Positions 14,844-20,877 of a stretch of 20,877 nt of DNA are shown here, one piece after another; within the stretch, counting starts at the first letter, position 1, and each line of letters begins with the position of its first letter. Source of the DNA: CAUZJO01 sp963580245 (lineage in GTDB: Bacteria > Sumerlaeota > Sumerlaeia > MVZB01). The stretch is taken from assembly GCA_963580245.1 (NCBI GenBank), contig CAUZJO010000085.1:1-20877 (forward strand). Reading direction: 5' to 3'. Both the position numbers and the translations under genes were made by a program. The notes under the pieces are model-generated. The model saw nothing but the letters and a program-made list of their open reading frames with translations, was not told the origin of the DNA and did no database searches.

Positions 14844-16452
14844 TCACCGCTCTGACCGCCGCCGGCGGAGCCACTTAAACATCTCCGGGATGAGGAACAC
14901 CGGAACGGCGAAGAGCGCCATCAAGCCCCAATCGGCCCATCCCAAGGCCGTGGTGTGGAGCATTTTATGCATGAACGGGTTGTAAACGGCCAGCAGTTGG
15001 AGCCCGAGGTTGAAAACCCACGCGGTCAGCACCCAGGGATTCGAGAAGAATCCGATCGAGGCCAACGGTGACCGAAGCGACCTGAAATTGAATACGTTCA
15101 TCTTTTCAGCGAGGATCAGTCCGGTGAAAGCGACCGTGCGCGCCACATGTACGTCCGCGCCGATGGCCAGGTAATGGTGAAACAACCACAACGTCGCCAG
15201 GCCCATGTAGGTCCCCAGCGTTAAGATCATCGCGAACCCCAGCCGATCGAGGACCGGTTTGTTGACGCCGCGCGGCGCGCGTTGCATCACGTCCTTTTCA
15301 GTCGGTTCCACGCCCAGCGCGACCGCCGTCAGGCCGTCGGTGATCAAGTTCATCCACAGGATATGCACGGGCAGCAGGATCAGCGGACCGCCGAGCACGA
15401 TGTTGGTCAGGATGGCGACAACCTCGGCCGTGTTGGACGAGATGAGATAGCGCACGAACTTCTGGATGTTATCGTATTGACGCTGGCCTTCTTCGACCGC
15501 GCCGATGATGCTGGCGAAGTTATCGTCGGTCAGAATCAGATCGGAGGCGGCCTTGGCTACGTCGGTGCCGCGTCGGTCCATGGCGATGCCGATCGCGGCG
15601 CGTTTGAGTGCCGGGGCGTCGTTGACGCCATCGCCCGTCATCCCAACCACGTGCCCCTCCGCCTCGAGAAAGTCCACCAAACGCATTTTGTCCTCGGGGG
15701 CCGCCCAGGCGAAGAGCACGTCGCGCCGCGCGAGACAGTCCCGCAATTCATCGTCGTCCATCGCTTCCAATTCGCGGCCCGTCACGACCCGCTCGACCGG
15801 CAAGCCGATGTCGCGCACGACGGCTAGGGCCGTAGCGCCGGCGTCGCCGGTCGCGACGATGACCTCGATCCCGGCGCCGCGGGCCAGTTTGATGGCGTTG
15901 GGAACCTCGGCGCGGGCGGGATCAATGATCCCAACCACGCCGAGCAACGTCTGATGGCTCTCCACCTCGTCCTCGTCGAGAGGACCGTCGGCGGGTAGGG
16001 TGCGGTGAGACAGCGCCAACCTGCGCAGGCCGTGGTCCGCCATCTCCTGATATGCGTGGGTGAAGCGATTCCGATCTTTGTCATTCAGTTCGCGTTCCTC
16101 CCGGCCGTCCAGGATGCGCGAACAGCGTTGCAGGATCACCTCGGGGGCGCCCTTCATGTAGGCGACCGCAGTGTTGTCGGGGCGGCGCTCGATGAGCGTC
16201 ATGCGCTTGCGCACCGAGTTAAACGAGAACTCGGTGTCCGAATACCGCTCCTCGTCGCGCTCCATCCCGGCCTTCCGGGCGGCGACGAGCAGGGCGGCTT
16301 CGGTCGGATCGCCCAGCGCGGCCCATTGATGATCGGCCATGGTGACCAGCGCGTGATTACAGACCATGCCGGCGTAAAGCAGCACCTTGAGGTCCGGGCG
16401 GTTGTCCGCCTCGAAGTTGCCCTTGGGTTCATAACCCACGCCCGCAGGATGA
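14844..16452 (-). pseudogene. N-terminally truncated P2-type cation ATPase (phosphorylation site missing)
   Basis: The C-terminal 531 residues of a P-type cation pump, from just after the phosphorylation segment to the end. Present are the nucleotide-binding domain (GDPTEAAL 43-50, FNSVRKRM, KGAPE 96-100), the P-domain hinge TGDGVNDAPALKRA (268-281), helix 5 with SSNTAEV, helix 6 with ILWMNLITDGLTAVALG (360-376), and helices 7-10. Missing are helices 1-4, the actuator domain with TGES, the PEGL kink and DKTGTLT, roughly 350-400 residues, so it cannot form the phospho-enzyme. The usual TGDH motif reads ATGDAG (196-201). Codon 1 is an internal GTG at 16439 within GVGYEPKG, a motif normally just after DKTGTLT. 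Directly upstream, in another frame, is the end of an antiporter gene: the two are joined near 16441-16452. P2 pumps with the NLITDG helix carry Ca2+, Na+ or similar ions. Confidence 0.85.
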
Positions 16453-17486
16453 ATGAAAAGACCAGCGGAATGACCAGCGTCGAGAACGAGGCCGTGGCGA
16501 CCAGCGCGGTGTACAATTTGGCATCGATGATGCCGGATTGCAGCAGGATTTGAGCGACGACGATCTCCATGGTGAGCCGCGTGTTCAGCCCAACGCCGAC
16601 CGTCAGGGCTTCACGCAGGTTCATGCGCCCCAGCGGGACCATCAACAACACGCCCGCCATCTTACCCACGCTGGCCGGCTCTTCGGAGTAGAGTACAGGT
16701 TGCATCAGCAAGCCCGCCACGACGGCGCCCAGCACCATCCCCAGGCTGGCATATTCGGTGAAACCGCCCCAGCGTCAGCATCACGAGCATCGCGACGAGG
16801 ACGATGTTTTGCGGCCGGCGAGGAAGCCAACGGACCAGGCGGGCGATCAACCAGCGATATCCGATCCAGGCCACGAGGCCGAACAAGATGAGGGCGCCGA
16901 TGATCTGCAACGTCTCGGTCAGGACTTGGTTTTCGCCCCCGTCGATCCGAACGCCAATCCATACCGAGACGACCGTGATGAGGAAGACTTCCAAGACGTC
17001 GTCGAGCGTTCCTACACCGATAATGAACTGTCCCACGCGGGTGCGGACCAGGCCGAACTCGTCCAAAATGGGCACCACGACGGCTTTGGCCGTGGGCATC
17101 AGGGTCAGGCCGATTACAAACGCCAGCAACCAGCCGTAGCCCAATAGAATCATGACCAAGAAACCAAGTATAAACGGCAAAGCCGTGTTGAAAAAGGTCA
17201 CGCGGATCACGTCAGGGCCCAACCGCCGCAGCTTGACCAAATCAAGGTTGGTCCCAACGTAAAAGAGCAGGAACAGCACCCCTAACTGCGCCAAGGTGGT
17301 CAATAGCAGGTAGGGCTCATGCTCCAGCAGCCGTTCACCGAGCGGTGTGTAACGCACCACCATCGCCACCAGCAAGCCGGCGATGATCTCCGGGATGCGG
17401 ATGCGCGCGAGCAGTCCCGCGATGACCAGGGTCAGCCCGAACAGCACGGCGAGATCAAGCAGGATCTCAACGACCGGGGTTTCCAT
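16441..17486 (-). pseudogene. CPA2-family cation:proton antiporter, frameshifted and shortened
   Basis: From ATG 17486 the first 240 residues are a normal monovalent cation:proton antiporter N-terminus. Landmarks are RIRIPEIIAGLLVA (28-41), LGVLFLLFYVGTNLDLVKLR (69-87) and the ion-binding GTLDDVLEVF (159-168). After ...LVMLTLG the frame degenerates. Moving one base restores GGFTEYASLGMVLGAVVAGLLMQ, so the four-G run (C at 16767-16770 on the + strand) has one base too many. The second half (to MNLREALTVGVGLNTRLTMEIVVAQILLQ and LVIPLVFSFIL) then runs into ATPase sequence. The conserved FF-xxx-G segment and its helix, expected between LLMQP and GKMAG, are not there, suggesting an internal loss of ~50-60 residues. 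Family: KefB/NhaA-unrelated CPA2 exchangers of K+ or Na+. Confidence 0.8.
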
Positions 17487-17607
17487 TGGAACCTTCGGCT
17501 ATCGGTAGTTCGTCGTTCATCAAGCACCGATCCCAACGATCACAACAGCCAATCCGAGCGCGACGCGCCAAGACCGGACTCAAGGGCGAGTGGTCGGGTC
17601 AACTCGC

Positions 17608-18356
17608 TCATCCGGCCAGCCCCCTCAGCCATACACCCACGACATAGGCCAGCACGGCGGCCCCTCCGCCGAGCAGCAATGTCCCGGCGGAGGATTTCAT
17701 TAAGGGGTGGTGGACGATGTGACCTTTCAACAGCCCGATGCTGAAAAACGTGATGCCCGTCGCGACGGCGCTGATCTGGAAGGTTGCGCTCGCGCTCAGT
17801 TGGGCGGAGAAGAACAAAGGGACCAGCGGCACCAGCCCCACGATGACGAACGCGGAGAACGTCATCAAGGCGGCCCGCAACGGAGCGGGGCCGTCGAGGC
17901 GCAGACCAAGCTCCTCGGTCATCATCGTCTCCACCCAACGCCGGGATCCATCGTGATGACCTCCACGACCTTCTCCAAGAGGTCCCCATCGAAACCCTTG
18001 GCCCCAAAGATCTGCCGGAGCTCCTCGCGCTCACCGTCCGGAACCAGTTCGATGTGCTGTTCCTCGGTCTTCCGGGCCCGTTCGGCGACTTCCCCTTCGG
18101 ATTTGGTCGCCATGTAATTGCTGGCCGCCATGCTGAATCCGTCGGCGAGCAAGTTGGCCGTCCCCAGGACGATCGCCACGCCGCTCGAAAGCCCCGCTGC
18201 CCCCGCCACGACGGCGAACGTCGTCACCGTGCCATCGACCGCCCCCAGGACGAAATCGCCCAGGTAGCTGTGTTTGGCGCTCTCGGCCAGGCGCGTGGCG
18301 ATCGCCCGCGGGGTATGCTCGCGCTCGAGCAGGTGATTCTTCTCATCAGGCGGCAT
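17608..18356 (-). pseudogene. VIT/CCC1-family iron/manganese transporter, one frameshift
   Basis: The first part (ATG 18356) reads FVLGAVDGTVTTFAVVAGAAGLSSGVAIVLGTANLLADGFSMAASNYMATKSEGE. It includes the helix-1 Asp (D41) and ADGFSM (71-76), followed by an acidic cytoplasmic helix region rich in Glu that in VIT1 binds metal. After ITMDP the frame ends in GVGWRR-stop, while the next frame continues RRWVETMMTEELGLRLDGPAPLRAALMTFSAFVIVGLVPLVPLFF and two more helices to 17608. Adding one base to the CCC run (GGG at 17943-17945 on the + strand) joins them. Restored, it is a five-helix VIT family protein of about 249 residues, likely moving Fe2+/Mn2+ across the cytoplasmic membrane. A GAGG ribosome site lies about nine bases before the start. 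It may be intact in the organism if the indel is an error. Confidence 0.82.
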
Positions 18357-18561
18357 CTTGCATGGACCTCATCGTCTTTCACGGTTTGCTTGCAGAATGA
18401 GGGATCGAGTCAGGCGTCCGGTCTCGACTGCCCCCTACCCATGGGAGTCATGGATGATCCACCGACCGGGCGCAACACCTCGCCGCAACAACGACTTTGC
18501 GTGCAATTCCCGTTCAAAAACATGGCCCATGCGTTGATCGGTGCGGGGGAAAGCGGCGATC
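18357..18561. other. Intergenic region
   Basis: No gene, strong hairpin or clear promoter was recognised between the solute-binding protein end and the VIT-like gene start. Confidence 0.4.
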
Positions 18562-19902
18562 TCACCACGCCATCCGGCGGTGAGCGGCGGACTGGATCTC
18601 CGCGAGCGCCTGCTCGGGCGTGAGCTGGCCGAGAACGGCGGCTTGGAGGTGCGGGATGAACGTGGTTTCCATGAAGCCGGTCGGGACGGGCGGGGTCCAG
18701 TAACGCGCGGTCGCCAGGATCCCGGCCAACGGACCTTCCGCGGCCCCCGCCGACGCGACCCGGGCCGACCGTCGGGCGGGCGTGGCCAGATACCAGCCTT
18801 CGACGTCTTGGGCGATTTCAGCGGAAGTCAGATAGCGCGCCAGCCCGTGCGCCGCCGTCTCTCGCCGCCCGTCTCCACTCGCGACGACCGCGAAACACCC
18901 CACCGCCCCCGTCGTAATCGGTTTGCCCCAGCGACCCACCGGCGGCGGCAGCACGCGGAACGGTGCCCCCTTGCCACGCAACTTGTGGATCAACCCCGGC
19001 GAAGTGAGCAAAAATGCCACCCGCCCATCGATAAAGCCGTTATGCGCCTCATGCAGATAATCAGTCCCAAAACTCGGCGCCAGCAACCCCCGCCGCCGCA
19101 ACCCCACAACCTCCTCCAACGCCCCCTCAAGCCCCGCCGCAAGCCCCAACCCCGAACCCTTCTCCCCCGAAACCAGATCTCGCCCCTCCCCAAACAACGG
19201 CCCGCAATGCAGCGCCAACAGCGGCGACCACTCGAACAGCGGCGGGCGGGCGGCGGCGTTCAGGCCCCAGACCGGTCGGCCCGCGGCGTCGGTGTGCGTG
19301 GCGCGCTCGAGCGCGGCGACGAATTCGGTCCACGTCCAGGGGCGATCGTCCGGCGGCACAATCCCGCGCCGCTCCAGGATTTCGGGGTTGGCCACCAACA
19401 CGACGGCCGTCGACCACAGCGGCCAGGCCATCAGTCGCCCCCCATCATTGACGGCCTCGAGCGTGGCCGGGCTAAAGTCACGTCGATCGGCCTGCGTCAG
19501 GTGAGTCCCGATCGGAGAGAGCATGTCGCCATCTCGCGGCATGAAGGCCGGAAGTTGGTCGTGAGCCAATCGAAAACAATCGATGCGCCGGCGCGCCAGG
19601 AAGGCGGTGCGCAGTTTGAGATCGCCCTCGCGCCCCCAGGGGATGCCGACAACGCGGACCTTGATGCCGGGCCGACGTTGTTCAAACGCGGCAACGGCCG
19701 CGGCGGTCAGCCGAGTCGCCGCTCCCGTCCCACCCTGGATGTAGCCGCGTTGATACAGGTGGATCTCAATTTGGCCACCGGCCGCGGCGTTATCAATTTC
19801 ACGCTCACAACCCAGAGCCACGATCAGCGGCGAGAAGAATAGGAAAAGAAAACGATGGCGATACGGTGATCGTATTCGACGGTTGTGTCTCAACGAAAGC
19901 AT
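18562..19902 (-). CDS. Extracellular solute-binding lipoprotein, ABC sugar-uptake type
   Basis: A ~446-residue protein resembling family 1 extracellular solute-binding proteins of carbohydrate ABC importers. The chosen ATG (19902) gives MLSLRHNRR...HRFLFLFFSPLIVALGC, a positively charged then hydrophobic signal ending in a lipobox-like ALGC with C32 as the lipidation site. The frame extends to a TTG at 19983 but that adds only an unlikely charged prefix. Family features include the AAFEQRRPGIKVRVVGIPWG start of the first lobe, the central WPLWSTAVVLVANPEILERRGI (160-181) and PWTWTEFVAALERA. The later DGRVAFLLTSPGLIHKLRGKGAPFRVLPPPVG segment matches the second lobe. No permease or ATPase gene is adjacent on either side, so it is an orphan here. 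The ligand is unknown; a sugar or oligosaccharide is the family norm. Confidence 0.82.
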   Translation of the reverse strand: MLSLRHNRRIRSPYRHRFLFLFFSPLIVALGCEREIDNAAAGGQIEIHLYQRGYIQGGTGAATRLTAAAVAAFEQRRPGIKVRVVGIPWGREGDLKLRTAFLARRRIDCFRLAHDQLPAFMPRDGDMLSPIGTHLTQADRRDFSPATLEAVNDGGRLMAWPLWSTAVVLVANPEILERRGIVPPDDRPWTWTEFVAALERATHTDAAGRPVWGLNAAARPPLFEWSPLLALHCGPLFGEGRDLVSGEKGSGLGLAAGLEGALEEVVGLRRRGLLAPSFGTDYLHEAHNGFIDGRVAFLLTSPGLIHKLRGKGAPFRVLPPPVGRWGKPITTGAVGCFAVVASGDGRRETAAHGLARYLTSAEIAQDVEGWYLATPARRSARVASAGAAEGPLAGILATARYWTPPVPTGFMETTFIPHLQAAVLGQLTPEQALAEIQSAAHRRMAW

Positions 19903-19983
19903 TCTTGGGTGCAAATCATCGGGCGAAACCGGATGAACCTGTTGGCGGTGGTCGAATCGGAGGCGCGCGCGCGGGAGATTCAA

Positions 19984-20188
19984 CCCGACTTATGAAAAGC
20001 TAATTAAAATAGATACGCGCGGCGTGATCGTCACTGCCCGCGCTTCGAGCGCCGATTGCGATTTTGTATCCCGTTTCTTCGCCCCGCCGTGGGGAGTTGG
20101 TTGGTTGAAGCACCATGTCGGTTAGGCTTGTTGGCAAGTCGTCACCACTATGAGATGAGAACGCGGGAATCCCCACGAGACTTAATCC
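19984..20188. other. Intergenic region with an AT-rich core
   Basis: The stretch 19993-20026 is AT-rich (GAAAAGCTAATTAAAATAGA) against a GC-rich background and lies about 90-120 bases upstream of the solute-binding gene start on the minus strand. It may hold its promoter, but no convincing -35/-10 pair was identified. Confidence 0.35.
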
Positions 20189-20877
20189 TCAATAATACGC
20201 AATCGCCCGGCCCGGCCCGCCGTGGCAGTCTTTGACTTTAACGGCGGCGAAGATGAAGTAGGCGCCTTCGGGCATTTGGCCGACGTGGGTGAGGTACTCG
20301 ACGCCGACCATCCCGCGGCTGCCGAGGGCCCAGTAGGTCATCAGGGCGCGACGCGGATCGACGCCGCCCAGGCGCGGGCCGTCGGTCGCGACGCAACGGA
20401 TGCCTTTGTCGGCCAGGTAGATGATGGCGTCGGGTCCGGGGGACGGCCAGCCTTCGCTCTTGCCTTCGAGCGGGTGGACCATGCAGGCGTCGCCCGCGGC
20501 GTTGGCCTCGAAGTACTTGTCGCTGTGGTCGCTATGGAAAACGACGACGTCGCCCGGCTCCAGCTCGCCGTGCCGGTTTTCGTACGCCTTGATGTGGTCC
20601 ACCGTGATCTCGGGCGAGGCGGGCCAGGCGTCCTCGTCGGTCGTCCCAACCAGCCGCCGCACGTCGATCACGCGCGCTCGGCCGCTGGTCTGCGAGATCG
20701 GCACCTGTTCGGTCGTCACGCTGCTCGTCCCGCGCTGGCCGTATTCCTGTTCGTAGTCGGCGAGCCATTCTTGCACCTCGGGAGCGTAATCGTCGTTGTC
20801 GAACCCCTTGGGCGGCAAGGCGTAGGCGGGCGGCACGAGGTGCGTCCCGGCCTGACTGTCGAACAGGTGGGTGTGAT
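20189..20877 (-). CDS. Cyclase / kynurenine-formamidase-like protein, 5' end outside window
   Basis: The frame is open to the window edge. Past the GTG at 20836 it continues upstream as HTHLFDSQAGTHLVPPAYALP, so the true start is outside. The C-terminal portion has the cyclase-family layout: VRRLVG, ITVDHIKAYENRHGELEPGDVVVFHSDHSDKYF, AIIYLADKGIRCVATDGPRLGG and TYWALGSRGMVGVEYLTHVGQMPEGAYFIFAAVKVKDCHGGPGRAIAYY. This corresponds to the cyclase superfamily that includes metal-dependent kynurenine formamidase and acts on cyclic or N-formyl amides. The usual metal motif HxGTHxDxPxH reads QAGTHLVPPAY here. Only the central His is kept, so activity or metal binding may differ from the classic enzymes. 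Confidence 0.8.
   Translation of the reverse strand, partial: HTHLFDSQAGTHLVPPAYALPPKGFDNDDYAPEVQEWLADYEQEYGQRGTSSVTTEQVPISQTSGRARVIDVRRLVGTTDEDAWPASPEITVDHIKAYENRHGELEPGDVVVFHSDHSDKYFEANAAGDACMVHPLEGKSEGWPSPGPDAIIYLADKGIRCVATDGPRLGGVDPRRALMTYWALGSRGMVGVEYLTHVGQMPEGAYFIFAAVKVKDCHGGPGRAIAYY

Noticed and set aside
18541..19842. Long + strand open frame opposite the solute-binding protein gene
   Set aside because: Its translation is Arg/Pro/Gln-rich with no family pattern; the opposite strand encodes a lipoprotein with signal peptide and conserved motifs, so this is a high-GC antisense shadow.
1..20877. tRNA, rRNA, phage, integrase or toxin-antitoxin genes
   Set aside because: Read through for cloverleaf-like or rRNA-like segments and for typical protein motifs; none was convincing, though a tRNA search by covariance model was not possible.

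Overview
The window is a GC-rich bacterial chromosomal segment, probably from an uncultivated lineage assembled from a metagenome. The palindromic repeat clusters, the FG-GAP/WD40-type surface proteins, the tandem DUF507 genes and the frequent GTG/TTG starts suggest Planctomycetota or a nearby phylum. That is a composition-and-content impression: no rRNA or other phylogenetic marker is present. Most genes are housekeeping, transport or envelope functions, and no CRISPR-Cas, phage or integrase gene was recognised.

Left third (1-4760, + strand): the 3' part of a repeat protein with seven ~66-residue units, then a short secreted protein that looks like the N-terminal module of the same kind of surface protein. 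Next comes a decayed WD40-type gene with two in-frame stops and one frameshift, then a conserved but uncharacterised membrane protein. Short degenerate repeats and a perfect hairpin close this arm.

Middle: a minus-strand operon (8372 down to 4800) encodes an exported parvulin-type PPIase, class 2 dihydroorotate dehydrogenase (pyrD) and an APC-family permease; the genes are 7 nt apart and then overlap by 4 nt. Upstream lies the most unusual part of the window. A composite palindromic repeat cluster at 8528-8858 recurs in inverted orientation at 10121-10362. The two copies enclose a DUF1841-like gene and a small membrane protein. The first copy also carries a perfect 41-bp inverted repeat able to form a very long hairpin.

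Right-middle (10477-14806, + strand): two tandem DUF507 genes are followed by three glycosyltransferases of the GT-B/GT4 type, the last two overlapping by 4 nt. This looks like an envelope polysaccharide or glycan gene set.

Right third (20877-14844, minus strand): a cyclase/kynurenine-formamidase-like protein cut by the window edge, an orphan extracellular solute-binding lipoprotein, and three damaged ion-transport genes. These are a VIT/CCC1-like gene with one frameshift, a CPA2 antiporter with one frameshift and an apparently missing helix, and a P-type ATPase lacking its N-terminal half including the phosphorylation site. The antiporter end abuts the ATPase start as if a deletion joined them. 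Whether this is true decay or an assembly problem cannot be decided from sequence alone.
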